From the NCBI RefSeq assembly GCF_029867415.1, contig NC_081184.1, positions 72,784,616 through 72,848,615 on the forward strand: a stretch of DNA of 64,000 bases. The letters run 5' to 3'. Position numbers and translations under genes: made by a program. Below the pieces are notes generated by a model that was given only the letters and a program-made list of their open reading frames with translations, ran no database searches and had not been told where the DNA came from. The stretch comes from Vicia villosa. Taxonomy: Eukaryota; Streptophyta; Magnoliopsida; Fabales; Fabaceae. Position 1 is the stretch's first letter. Each line of letters begins with the position of its first letter. This document shows, piece after piece, positions 33,850 to 45,960 of this stretch.

Positions 33850-35220
33850 TTCGTAAATCTTGTAGGGTGAAGTTTAACAAAGTTAAACAGAGAACACATG
33901 GATACCTTGATTATATTCATGATCATATTTAGGACCTGCAAGGTGTCCTTCAAATTTAGGTCATAAAAGGTGTATCACAAGTGGTGATGTAGTTTTAAAT
34001 GAAGCAGAAATGGCATTCAAGAAAACTAATGATGCTGGTCGAACTGCCGAAATCTGTGAGCAAAAGCTGGAACTGGAAGAGATTCCTGTTGAGACGGAGC
34101 ATAATGATGTTGAATTGCATAACCCATGTGAAGTTAAAGAAGAAACTCAAGTTGCTGATGAAGAATAAGTTGTTGACGAAGAAACTGAGGAAATTGTTGA
34201 TGACTACCTACTATTTATGTGGATGACATCCTCATAGCAAGCAACCGTGTCAAGGATATTGTGAAGGTGAAAGTTGAACTCGGTAAGGAGTTCAACATGA
34301 AGGATCTGGGAGCTGCCTCCGGAATTCTCAGGAATGACATCCGAAGAGATGGAAAGCGGTTGAAATTATGCTTATCTCAAGAGACATACATGCGGAAGAT
34401 TCTCGATAAGTTTGGTATGTCGAATTCAAAGCCTGTTGTGACATTAAAAGATCCTCGATCTAAGTTGAGTACGACTCAAAGTACAAGTACTAAAGCTGAA
34501 AGAGTTTATATGAATAGTATTCTATATGCTGGTATAATAGGTTCTTTGATGTAAGCTATGGTCTATACAAGGCTAGACATAGCCTGCAGAATGAGCCTTG
34601 TAAGCAGATATATGACCAATATTTGGAATACCCACTAGTAAGTATTGAAATGGATTCTAAGGTACATAAAAGAGTCTTTGAGAAGAGTCTTGATTTATGG
34701 TAGAACATGGTGATGATAGTGAATAAAAATCAAAGGATATGTCGACTCTGATTATGCAGGTTGTATGGATACCAAGAAATCTATTTCTGGATATGTGTTC
34801 ACTATGTTTGGCACATTAACTAGTTGGAAAGCCAAAATTCAATAGATTGTTTCCTTATCAACCACTGAAGCGGGATATATTGCCCTCACTAAAGTGTGAA
34901 AGAAGCATTATAGCGTGAAGGATTTGCTAAGGAGTTAAAATTCAAGGTCGAGCAATCACCGTTAAATGTGATAACCAAAATGTGATACACTTGTCAAAGA
35001 ATTCAGCCTATCATGAGCGAACCAAGCACATCGATGTGAGGCTACATTTCGTCATAGAATTAATCGAGCATGGAAAATTCCAATGTTGAAGGTTTCAAAT
35101 AAAGATCACCAAGACATTTCCAAGCTACAATTTTTTCCATTGTATGCAATTCATAAAGTTGCATGAAGAAAGCTAGTTTGTTCCTTGATAATGAAGAGTT
35201 TGTTCCAAGGTGGAGATTAG
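33850..35220 (+). pseudogene. Ty1-copia pol remnant (linker, RT end, RNase H)
   Basis: Codons after 33970 resemble GHKRCITSGDVVLNEAEMAF, the end of the integrase region. An acidic linker runs to EEIVDDY near 34205, and the next residues are TIYVDDILIAS (34207 on), so most of RT is deleted. RT and RNase H continue with DLGAASGIL, SDYAGCMDTKKSISGYVF and SLSTTEAGYIAL, broken by many stops. A purine tract (CCAAGGTGGAGATTAG) closes it at 35220. Confidence 0.82.
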
Positions 35221-35690
35221 TGAGATTTTGGATCAAACTCTAGTCTCGAAAATGTTAGCTTCTTGGTTCGACAAAGATTAAGAATGATGTTGAAGTCTAT
35301 TCACATGATGACGTCGAACTCCTGCATGTTGTTGTCAAAGTACGCTCAAGAATGCAGTAGTCGAAATGCTAGGATTAATAACATATTGAATTGGGTTTGT
35401 TTATTTAGCCTAATTGTTTAAGTCAGTTTGTAGCTTAAGTTAGCTTAGTAGTCTATAAATGGACTAGTTCTCTCAAGTTTTTTATAGAGGTTTGTTGTTG
35501 TTATTCACTTGTAATCTTTGAAACCTTATTGAGTAAGTGAATAGTAAAATAGTTATAATCAATCCTAATTTTGTTCTTCTTCTTCTCTCTTCTCTCTCTT
35601 TCGTAAAAACCTAATAGGGTTTCTTGTGTTTGTTTAAGAAACTCAATCTTCCTCATAATTTTAATTTGTTCTTGACTGCACTCTTTTATA
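35221..35690 (+). repeat. 3' LTR (partial) of the Copia remnant
   Basis: It starts TGAGATTTTGG after the purine tract and has TATAAATGG near 35454 and CTTCTTCTTCTCTC runs. No second LTR copy or clear 3' edge is visible. Confidence 0.55.
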
Positions 35691-35905
35691 AAAATATAGT
35701 TCCAAAAAACAAATTAATGAAGAGTTTTACAACCTCATCCCACTCTTCAAATATCATTTTCTCATAATTTGTCTCAATTCTCCCAGTCAAAATAACATTT
35801 CTTACCTTCATATTCTCAACTCTAATATTGGAAATAACATGTATTAGCATCCCCTTCTCTTAATAGAGATAAGTGTCTGTCATATTTTACTATTCTATAT
35901 TATGT
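35690..35905. repeat. Segment duplicated at 40000-40215, copy 1
   Basis: It shares GTCAAAATAACATTTCT and ACATGTATTAGC plus the sequence around them with 40000-40215, in the same orientation and with many substitutions. See findings. Confidence 0.75.
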
Positions 35906-35912
35906 TGGATTA

Positions 35913-36255
35913 AATATACAAAATCCCTCTGTAATGTTAGTGAGTCTTGATTTTATTCCGCGTAAAAAAAATTGGATCCCCCCTTGTAATGTTAAGATTT
36001 CATGTCTTTAGCCCCTCAGTTGACAAAGTGGTATGGAATCTTCAATTTTACTACCGTGACATGTCCACATGAATTTTCTTTTATTTTTATTTATTTTTAA
36101 AATCCACATGGGATAAAGTACATTTGTTATGTTTTGGATTTAAAAAACACTTTTTTATATTATTTTATTACAGTTTTTATTATGAGGGAGTAAATCAAAA
36201 TTCGCTAACATTACAGGGGATAAAGTATATTTGTTATGTTTTGGATGTAAAAACA
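35913..36255 (+). mobile_element. Degraded C-rich MITE related to 3081-3394
   Basis: The order of features matches the 3081 fragment: CCCTCTGTAATG, then CCCCCCTTGTAATG, GTGGTATGGAATCTTCA and AT-rich sequence. A ~37-bp phrase (GGGATAAAGTA, TTTGTTATGTTTTGGAT) occurs twice, at 36112 and 36218. Edges are uncertain. Confidence 0.5.
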
Positions 36256-36305
36256 ACTATTTATTTTCTGCAATAACTAAAGTTCATGATGTTTTAAAAT
36301 AATGA

Positions 36306-36812
36306 TTGACAACAAATTTTTCATAAGTCTTGCTTAGAACTCAGTGTTGTGTTGGCGAAGCAAGCATATCGAAACAAAGTTATATTTCCTGCGCAGTCAA
36401 GTTCAAAATGGAATGCTAGAAATTGTTCATTATAGCACTCAAAAGCAACTTGCAGATGTGATAACAAGGCGACTAAAACTAAACGCTTCATCAATTTGAG
36501 GGATGAAATTGGTGTTGTTGATTTTTAAATCTGAATATGGATCAATGGATGGTGTTGAAATGTAATCCAAATTCAGGATAACTTCAATTTCATTTGCATT
36601 AGAATTTAGTTAGCATTTGAAGTTAATTTGATTAGTATTTACATTTGGGTGTATATAAACCCATTGATGGTTGTATTTGTAACAGAATTTCGGTCTTACA
36701 TTTTGAGATAAAAAATTAGTTACAGTTTCTTTCTCTTTTTCACTCTACAATTTTTTCATATTCATTCTACATCTTGTACTTCAATGAAGGTTTTTCGCTG
36801 TGAACTCCAACA
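36306..36812 (+). pseudogene. Second Ty1-copia remnant: RNase H end plus short LTR
   Basis: The codons resemble DNKFFISLA, RSKHIETKLYFLR and QLADVITRRLKLN, the C-terminal end of Copia RNase H. A purine-rich stretch (GAGGGATGAAATTGG) follows, then an LTR of about 300 bp (TGTTGATTTTTAA to TCCAACA, about 36516-36812) with TATATAAACCC near 36650. The upstream part of the element is missing. Confidence 0.75.
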
Positions 36813-37137
36813 ATAATTGTCAGCATTTTTGCGACCAACTTATATAGAGATTTGACCAACGAGATTTGTCACACCAACCTTCGAAAGAAAAGCAACAAAA
36901 CAAAATGGAAATGGCAAGAAAAGGGTACTAAATTTAAGATCTGGTCAAACTAGATCCTCACATCAACTTTAATAGGGATGATAGGCAGATCCAAACCAGC
37001 GGGGCCTACCCACACCCGAACCCGAGTCTACGGGTGAAAACCTGAGTTGATTGGGTTTGGGTTCGGGTGCCCCCCGATATTTTGGGTGCGGGTTTAGGTA
37101 GTGTGAAATCCACGCCCGAAACCTGAAATTACACCCG

Positions 37138-37139
<2 letters not shown>

Positions 37140-37204
<65 letters not shown>
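37140..37204. repeat. (TA)n microsatellite
   Basis: About 65 bp of uninterrupted TA lie immediately left of the MITE at 37205. ORFs read through it (IYIYIY) are artefacts. Confidence 0.98.

Positions 37205-37780
<576 letters not shown>

Positions 37781-37865
<85 letters not shown>
37781..37865. repeat. (TA)n microsatellite
   Basis: About 85 bp of TA lie right of MITE copy b. Confidence 0.98.
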
Positions 37866-37868
<3 letters not shown>

Positions 37869-38664
37869 AATTTGTAGAAAAATTATAGGAAAAATGTATT
37901 TTATATATTTTGCGGCGGCTTCGGGTTTGGGTGAAAAAATCCGAACTCAACAGTTGTGGACGTTGGTGTTATTTTACCACCCGAATAACCATTGGGTTCA
38001 GGTTCGGGTGTTGATTTCGGGTGCGAGTATGAGTAGTGTGAAACCCGCACCGTCTCTATCCATTGCCATCCCTAAAGTTTGAGAAGATGTAAAAAGGAAG
38101 AAGAAGCTAATAAAACCATTCAAATCAAGACTCTTATTTCTATCAAAATGAGCAACTCCCAAGTCAACCTCAGATAAGAGGAAAAAGATGATAACCAGTG
38201 GCGGAGCCAGGGGTGACAGGAGAAGGCCACGGCCACCCCATTACTTTTCAGAAATAATTTATATATTGAAAAGACTACCATGAAAATAACATGTATTTGA
38301 TATAAATGACATCATGTTTAATGGTATTATGTATTAGGATATATATTAAAAAGAAAAACTCACCAGCATTTATAAATAATTTAATAATATTGTAATGTAA
38401 TGTCATGGCCTCACACATCTCTCTACAAGATAAAACTTTCTCTTTATAAAATTCAATTACTCAACTATAATAATGAATATTGTTTTATCACTAATATTTT
38501 TAATTATATAATTTTTGATAATTTATAAGAAAAAATTTATAAAAATATTAATTATTATTCTTAAAGATAAATTTATAAATTGTATTAATTATCTGCAAAT
38601 TTAATATTATCAATACTTTTTAATTTTATAATATATTCAAATAATCTTATGTTTTGGAAAAATG

Positions 38665-38840
<176 letters not shown>

Positions 38841-39459
38841 GTGAAAAATTAATAAAACCTAATTTAATAAGTGAATTTTACTAGTATATTCTACTAATTT
38901 ATTAATTGTATCAATTTTTCTTATAAAAATATATTTGAGTATTTCAAAATGATAATAAAAATTACAAAATTATTTCTTTCGAGTATTGATTTATTCATCA
39001 CCATTTTTTATTATTAACATAAATGGTAAGATATTAATTTGAAAATGATATAAATAATATTAATTTTATAAATTAGTATTATATTAAGAATAAAAAAATA
39101 ATTTTATTTTGAAAAAAAAAATTCTATAAATAAATCAGCACTCTTTCGAGGATAAGGAGTAATACTTTTACAACTTCTTTCTAGCATTTTTAATTTCGAA
39201 TCACTCTTCACATCTACAATTCTCATCAATTACATTTGTTTTATTCTCTCCTATCCCACTTGCGCCACTGTTATCTCTATTTTTATATTATTTATTTGTA
39301 AGTTCAGCTCATTTCTCTATGCATTTTTAATTTAAAACTTTTATTTTGATTAAAGTGTAAATTTTTAATATTAGAGTTCTATTTTAGGGCTGAAATTGTA
39401 CAATTTTTTGTTTTAAAAAATTGTTAGGTTGATGAGTTGTGTTATAATAGACAAACAAA

Positions 39460-39568
<109 letters not shown>

Positions 39569-39599
39569 TTTTGTTAATATTTAATTATAATTTAAATAT

Positions 39600-39850
39600 G
39601 GGAAATGCTAACGAGTGCTCCGGGGGCACTGGTTAAGAGTCTAAAAAAGGAATGTTTTGTTAAATAAACTTGTATTTAATACATTAAAAATAGAAATAAT
39701 TGACTTTTTTTAATGACCAAAAATGTCTATTTTATTAAAAAAAAAAGTGTATTCAATGCATTGAAAATTGAATTGATTAATTTATTTAGAGAATATTTTC
39801 TTTATATGGAACCTTAAAGAGTGCCCCCGAGACACTCGTTAGCATGACCC
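39600..39850. mobile_element. Mutator-like MITE, 251 bp, with 9-bp target duplication
   Basis: The termini GGGAAATGCTAACGAGTG and CACTCGTTAGCATGACCC are inverted repeats that extend inward through the CGGGGGCAC block. TTTAAATAT is present on both sides (39591-39599 and 39851-39859), the 9-bp duplication of the Mutator superfamily. Confidence 0.9.
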
Positions 39851-39999
39851 TTTAAATATTGTATAAAAAATTTAAAAAAGTTTATAATTTTCATTTTATT
39901 TTGTCGGCCCTCTCAACTTTTTTGTCATGGTTCCGCCACTGATGATAACATTAAGTTGTCATCTAAGGAAATGTATGGAATGCAACATCGTCCAAGTTT

Positions 40000-40215
40000 G
40001 GCTTATCGAAGTATGGTTTTAAAAACTAATTAGTGAAGTGTTTTACCACCTTCTCCCACACTTCAAACATCATTTTCACCCAATTTATCTCAGTTCTTAT
40101 GGTCAAAATAACATTTCTCATCTTCATATTCTTAACACTAGCATGGATAGAACATGTATTAGCGTCACCTTTTCTAAATGGGGATAAATGTATATCATAT
40201 GGTACCATTCTATAC
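40000..40215. repeat. Segment duplicated at 35690-35905, copy 2
   Basis: See copy 1. On the minus strand it has an open frame (60 aa, about 40026-40208) whose reading is only partly kept in copy 1. I do not recognise the frame. Confidence 0.75.
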
Positions 40216-40735
40216 TATGTTTATATCAACTTTTGTCATATTGTCATAGTCATATAATGCACATCAAATAAACTTTAAAGTTATAACTTTGATTGTTTGG
40301 CTCTTATACCAACCTTGTTTATGACCATTTATTTATTTCAAATATTGGTCCCTAGCCGCAACATAAAAGGTTTTACAATGACATGATAAATGCAATTACA
40401 CTTACATCAATCTCTTTCATATGCCATTTACATTATATTTAGCAAAATAAGTAAAAACATAGATCAAAGAAAGTTGATGTATCTAGAATAAAATTTAGAC
40501 TAATACATCATAAAAAATCGTGACTTATAAATACTATGGTGAAAAATGGAAGAAAAACAAAATTATCTTTCATGAACAAACTATAATAAACACAAAATCT
40601 ATGAACATTTTAACTATATATAAATTATGTGTACATTCACTGATAATATATATTGATCATGCTTTACAATTCCATAAAAGGATCCACACAGAAGAACACA
40701 GAGAAAGAGGATATAGACAAAAATATTAGTCATGA
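40216..40735. other. AT-rich spacer downstream of the VUP gene
   Basis: No gene or clear repeat is seen. The 3' untranslated region and poly(A) site of the minus-strand VUP gene must lie in its right part. Confidence 0.4.
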
Positions 40736-41703
40736 TCACCCCAAATAATTAACCAACAAAGACAAAGGAACCAAGCAAAGCCCTCTTTTCTTCAATTCTA
40801 TGCAATCAATATTCTTTTCATTAAATTCAAATCCAATCTTATCATCTATCTGCAGCAACTCTGAGTGATTATCAGATGATGTTAACCCTTTACCCTACAC
40901 AATCATGATCATCAAAAACCATAGCATAATTGGTTAGGAATATTAACAACCAAACTTCAATATTGTTTCATCTTTTTATATGAAAAGCATATAATATAAA
41001 TAATATATTCAGGTTTACCATAGAACCTGCTCGTAGTTGATCATCAATTTTCCTAGAAGCAATTTCATTTGGACTCAAGTCTCTCACCTACAGATAATAA
41101 TAGTAAAAAATAAAAACTATAAAAAAAACATAAATTATCAGGCAAATTTAGAAAAAGTATTTGATTATCATAGGTTATGACTCGGGGCCGTTTTGAAGGT
41201 GTGTAAGGCAGACTACTGTATAGAATCTAAACTTTGACACGTTTAAACCGTGACTAAAAGAGCCTTGTAAAATAATTGTCACGATTAAATTATGATAAAA
41301 TATGGTCTGTAATCTAGACATACCTCTGAAAAATTAAGACGGCTCAGTTAAGACTCGAGAGAAATATTACCTTAGGACTGTTGACAGGAGAGCTAGCAGT
41401 GTCCTCTAAAGGGTCATCATCTGAAATAATTTTGGATCTTGTTTTCTTGAAACAAAGCTTCTTTGGCAACTTGGATGAAACAACATGATTATGATGATGA
41501 GATAATTTCCATGCAGCATAAGAAGCAGCATCTGAAACCAAAGAAGAGCCACCACCTGAACAATAACTTGGTTCTATGCCTTTTGAGAAATCATCAAAGT
41601 AAGTTGTCCATCCACTTTCTTCTTGAGAATTTGGATTATTGGTGGTTGTGGTGGTGGTGGTAGGTACTACTTTGCCTCTTGATGATTTCAGAGAATGATC
41701 CAT
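40736..41703 (-). CDS. VUP-type protein (vascular-related unknown protein family), 3 exons, 186 aa
   Basis: Exons are 41703-41371 (111 codons), 41087-41019 (23 codons) and 40894-40736 (52 codons plus TGA). Both introns (283 and 124 bp) obey GT...AG and keep phase 0. I chose the ATG at 41703 because conserved sequence starts there; an upstream in-frame Met would add 16 hydrophobic residues. The family signature EESGWTTYFDDF sits at about residues 28-39 after a Thr/Asn run. A His-rich and Ser-rich middle follows, with a basic KLPKKLCFKKTRSK patch. The C-terminus IELKKRGLCLVPLSLLVNYL matches the second conserved block. Arabidopsis VUP proteins are expressed around vascular tissue and affect growth when overexpressed; biochemical function is unknown. 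No signal peptide or membrane span is visible, and the basic patch could direct it to the nucleus. There are no stops or frame breaks, so the gene looks functional. Confidence 0.85.
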
Positions 41704-41806
41704 TTTGTCTAATAAAAAAGAAAAGTAAAGTTTATAGGTAGAGAAAAACAATAATATATACAGTGGTTGGGTTTGGCAAGAGGTTGAGAAGAGGTTTTGT
41801 TGATGG

Positions 41807-41813
41807 ATTTATA
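41807..41813 (-). promoter_or_regulatory. Possible TATA box of the VUP gene
   Basis: TATAAAT on the minus strand lies about 105 bp before the ATG. A second TA-rich word (TATATATT near 41753-41760) is closer, so the assignment is tentative. Confidence 0.4.
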
Positions 41814-42734
41814 ACCGAAAGTTGTGAGTGAAGAATGGAGAAAAAGAGAAAACATGGGGTAGAATCTTTTGGTGGGACATAGATGGTGTTAAGTAAGGAA
41901 GTTAATAAAGTAGACAGTTGAAATTCCAACCGAAAACAAACCAATGCTAGAGAGAGAAAGTGAAGGAGGGAGAAAACGTGCAAGAGGAAATAACATAGAG
42001 ATAGAGATGGGGTTGACCTTTGTGGTTATGAAAAGTTTTCTTTAGTTACAATATGTGGTTAATTTGTTTAAATTTCACAAACTTATCTTTTTTTTATCAA
42101 ACAAGGAAAATTATTATTGATTTAAGATAAATTTGCATTTGTCTTATAAATTATTGAGTCAAACACTATTGGTTTCTCTAATAGTTAACCGCTCATTGCA
42201 TGGGCAAGTTTGTTATCATTTCTATTAAAAAAAGAGACATGGGCCTCTTCAAAAGTCCAACTTTCCTTCCTTAACCCTAGCATAGCAAAGTTTGTGTTGT
42301 AAGTAATTAACTTTAGTAACTATTTTAACCAAGTAATTAACAATCTTGTAAGTTACATTCTAACTATGATGATGCACTTTCACATGGCTTATTATTATTA
42401 CTTGTGGTGCATGCATTCTTATTTAATTGAGGTAATATCTCCCATAAGTTGGAGATAGGTAAATATCTACTATCTTCAACTTGGATAGAAATGTATGTAA
42501 AGGTTGAATTGGGCTTTAGTTGTCGCAATATAGAACACGTGATTGAATGCTTCTAACTTGTAGATCTTTAAGAAGAGCGATCATTGAAGATCACATGTTG
42601 TAATTGTTAATGCTCTATACTCGGCCACTAAAGATCACATGTTTTTTGGTTTTCCAAGATATAAGTGACATGATTAAGAAGAAACATTTTTATAAGACTG
42701 GTCATCTTAAATTTAGACATCTAGTCCAATGTGG
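41814..42734. other. Upstream region of the VUP gene
   Basis: GA-rich sequence (GAGAGAGAAAGTGAAGGAGG, about 41951-41970) may form part of the promoter. Beyond about 42050 no gene or clear repeat is visible. Confidence 0.4.
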
Positions 42735-44052
42735 TGCATATGACGTGGCAGCTGGCTTTGAGATGCTTGGAAAAATTGCAAATTAATAAGTTGCAAAACC
42801 TAGGATTCGAACCCAGGTTACTAATGATACATTGCTGCAAGTTTACCACCAAACCTTGCATGTTATGTTGATTATAGTTGCCAAGTAGTTCTATATAATT
42901 GCTGCAAGCTTAACATTCATATAAATGTAACATTTACTATTGCTGTGCATATTAACTTTTTTTAATTGCTGTGCATAAATGTAATATTAACATTCATATA
43001 ATTGCTGTGCATATTAACATTCATATAAATGTAATATTTACTATTGCTGTGCATATTAACGTTCTATATAAATGTAATATATATAATTTATATAAACATT
43101 TTTTTAATAATTTTCATAAACATTTTTATTCAGTTTTTTTAATAATTTTTTTTTAATTAACGTTTTTTTAAATTAAATAAATGTAATATTTAATAATTTA
43201 TATAAACATTTTTTTAATAATTTTCATAAACATTTTTATTCAGTTTTTTTAATAATTTTTTTTAATTAACGTTTTTTTAAATTATATAAATGTAATATTT
43301 AATAATTTATATAAACGTTTTTTTTAATAATTTTAAGTTATTATAAAATAATATTAATATTTGTTAAATGTTAAAAATTTAATATTTATAAAATTTTTAA
43401 AATTTATAATTTTTTTTATTAAATCTATATATATTTATTAACGTTTTTATTTACATTTTTATTAAAAATATTTAAAAAAATTTAGCAGAAATTTAAATTT
43501 ATAAAAAATACATTTAAATATTTTATAATTATATAATTATATAAAAAAACGTTAATTAAAATACATTTAAATATTTTATAATTATATAATTATTAAAAAT
43601 AATTTTGGAATTAAAAAACTAAATAAAAACGTTAATTAAAAAAACTAAATAAAAACGTTAATTAAAAAAATTTATTAAAAACTAAATAAAAACGTTAATT
43701 AAAAAAATTTATTAAAAACTAAATAAAAACGTTAATATTGAAAAGGTTAATTAAAAAACTAAATAAAAACGTTAATTAAAAAAATTTATTAAAAACTAAA
43801 AAGTATTATAAAAATAGAATTTATAAAAGAATTATAACAATTAAACTTGCAGCAATTATAATCTTTACTGAATGTTAAGCTTGCAGCAATTATATAGAAC
43901 TACTTGGCAACTATAATCAACATAACATGCTTGGTTTGGTGGTAAGCTTGCAGCAATGTATCATTAGTAACCTGGGTTCGAATCCTAGGTTTTGCAACTT
44001 ATTAATTTGCATTTTTCCAAGCTTCTCAAAGCCAGCTGCCACGTCATATGCA
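42735..44052. mobile_element. Foldback element with ~185-bp inverted arms bearing tRNA-like sequence
   Basis: The left arm (42735 to about 42918) is the reverse of the right arm (about 43868-44052); both carry GCATATGACGTGGCAGCTGG on one strand. Between them are ~950 bp of very AT-rich tandem repeats: GCTGTGCATATTAACATTCA units (42900-43080), TTTTTTTAATAATTTTCATA units (43085-43330) and ACTAAATAAAAACGTTAATT units (43610-43800). No coding frame is present. Confidence 0.8.
43929..43998 (+). other. tRNA-like module in the foldback arm
   Basis: TTGGTTTGGTGGTAAG resembles an A-box and CCTGGGTTCGAATCCTAGG (about 43971-43989) is a T-arm with a near-perfect stem and a B-box. The mirrored copy is on the minus strand at about 42788-42858. 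No complete cloverleaf can be drawn. Confidence 0.5.
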
Positions 44053-44243
44053 CAGTCAGCCAAACAAGGATTATGGCGCCCAGTCAGCAAGATTCTCCCA
44101 GCACAGCCAGCCAAACAGGTGATAGGGGGTGTCCAAAAACAGAATCTTGTTTTCTAAGGGGCAAAGGCTAAATTTTTTTTAATAAGGGGGAAAACCGAAT
44201 CTCGCTAATTTGGCAGGGGGGTAAATAGTATTTAACCCAAAAA
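44053..44243 (-). mobile_element. C-rich GGGTTAA-type MITE terminus, reverse orientation
   Basis: The minus strand begins GGGTTAAATACTATTTACCC and CCCCTGCCAAATTAGCGAGA, matching the start of 3081-3394. It abuts the foldback element, so the two may form one larger element whose other end is lost. Confidence 0.6.
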
Positions 44244-44275
44244 TTTATGATAGGTGCAAATAGGAAACTGACTTA

Positions 44276-44557
44276 CTCCCTCCATTCCTTTTTAAGTGTC
44301 ATTTTAGCAAAAAGTTCTTCAACCAAGATAGTGGATTGTTAGAGTTACTTTTCCTATCATACCCTTATTTATTTTTCTCTTTCCAAATAAATTCATTCAT
44401 ATACTCTCTTTTTTCAATAACTAATTGAAAAATGTGAGGTGAAGTTATTGAAAAAATAAGGGTATAATTGACAAATTATAACATTAAATTATAAAACGAC
44501 ACTTAAATAGGAACAAAAAATTCTTCTAAAACGACACTTAAAAAGGAACGGAGGGAG
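44276..44557. mobile_element. Stowaway-type (Tc1/mariner) MITE, 282 bp
   Basis: The ends CTCCCTCCATTCCTTTTTAA and TTAAAAAGGAACGGAGGGAG are inverted repeats, flanked by TA on each side (44274-44275 and 44558-44559). This is the common CTCCCTCCGTTCC plant MITE. Confidence 0.9.
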
Positions 44558-44589
44558 TAATTGTTAAGTGCATAATGTAATGTCAGGTC

Positions 44590-45960
44590 TTGTAGCATTT
44601 AGATATAAAAGGAAGGTGCAAAAAACACAAGAAAGGGGGGGTTTGAATTGGGTTGCACCAAATATAAACATTTTACAACTCAAACACATAGTTAACCAGT
44701 GAATAAAAAATAGATTAACACAATTATTTTTATCCTGGTTGACTGTTAACGAACTTACTCCAGTACACCCGCCAAGGTGATTTTACCTTCTCAATAAGGA
44801 CTTAATGCACTATAACCAAATAGATTAGAGACAACCACAATGACCACGATCAATATCTTTTTGAGAATTATGACTAACACTAGTCCCCCAAGGAGTCAAC
44901 CACAATAAGTCCGATCAACCTTGTTGACAACCCCAACAAATTCAGGTGATCCTTATCGTAAAACCACAATGACCACGGCCAAAGTCTTCTTGAGAATTCT
45001 GACTAGCACTTAATCCCCCAAGGTATCTATCAACCGCCGTTGATTTACAAAGATGTGTATACAAAGATGCTTCTACTAAGTAGATTACACAATGTTTAAG
45101 TACAGCAACACAAAAGTGTTGAAAGCAAGATACGAACAAAAGCTCCTTGCTAAAAATACAAAACAATACAAAGATTTTCTCTGGCAGAGTTTGTGTAGAG
45201 CTTTGGTGTAGTTTTGTAGAACTGATTCGTTGATTTTAAATTCTTCTAATGACTTCCTTTATAGAGAAGGATAGATCTGTTGGAGGGTAGAATAGGCAAT
45301 ACAAAATACAGCTTTAAAGTCACCAACGGTCATGGTGGGAATGGTAGATTACAAGTACGACTAGAAATGTCCTTACGCCATCCTATAAGAGTATAGGTCA
45401 CATTTTACGTTATTACTTTTATGCTCACCATCACACGTAAGCCGCTCTTGATCTCCTAAGTCTTCAGAGGCTTCTGATTTTATGTTGATTGAAGCATGTT
45501 GTAGATACATCAGAACTTGAATCTTCTTTGCCTAAGTGTTTGAGTCTTCAAAACTTGTTCAGCACAACCTTGTCTTCAGAGTCTACAGCACTTGGTCTTC
45601 AAAAGAGATGCCTTCGTATATGAATAACTTGTTCAGCAGAACCTTGTTTTCAGCATCTTCAGAACATGGGACACAAAAGCAAAGATTTAGAAGGCCTCTA
45701 AAGCTTCCTTGCAAAATCACGATCAAAAGCTCTTGTACTAACGTTCCTTAGAACCGTTGCAAAAATATCATTCTTGAATTTTGACTTCCATTGTAACACA
45801 GCATTAGATTCTTCCAGAGTGTTGAGATCAGAACCTGATGACATCACACGCCTTCTTCCCAAAGTCAAAACCTGCAAGACAAAAGCCACACACTAGAAAG
45901 AAATTGTTAGTATATACAATTGTTCTTTAAGATAACATGTAAAGTTATCATCAAAACTTA
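44590..45960 (-). repeat. Diverged SIRE-type Copia LTR, reverse orientation
   Basis: TTTTTATCCTGGTT(G/C), GTTAACGAACTTACTCCAGT and GTTATCATCAAAACT are reverse matches to landmarks of the LTR at 28285-29379. An internal direct repeat (ACCACAATGACCACG, period about 128 bp, 44840-45030) is peculiar to this copy. Edges are approximate. Confidence 0.7.

Noticed and set aside
41704..41751. Upstream Met as start of the VUP protein
   Set aside because: The 16 extra residues are hydrophobic and lie before the conserved N-terminus; the inner ATG fits the family better.
41732..41983. 83-aa frame upstream of the VUP gene
   Set aside because: Low-complexity Leu/Phe/Ser frame in the GA-rich promoter region, with no motif.
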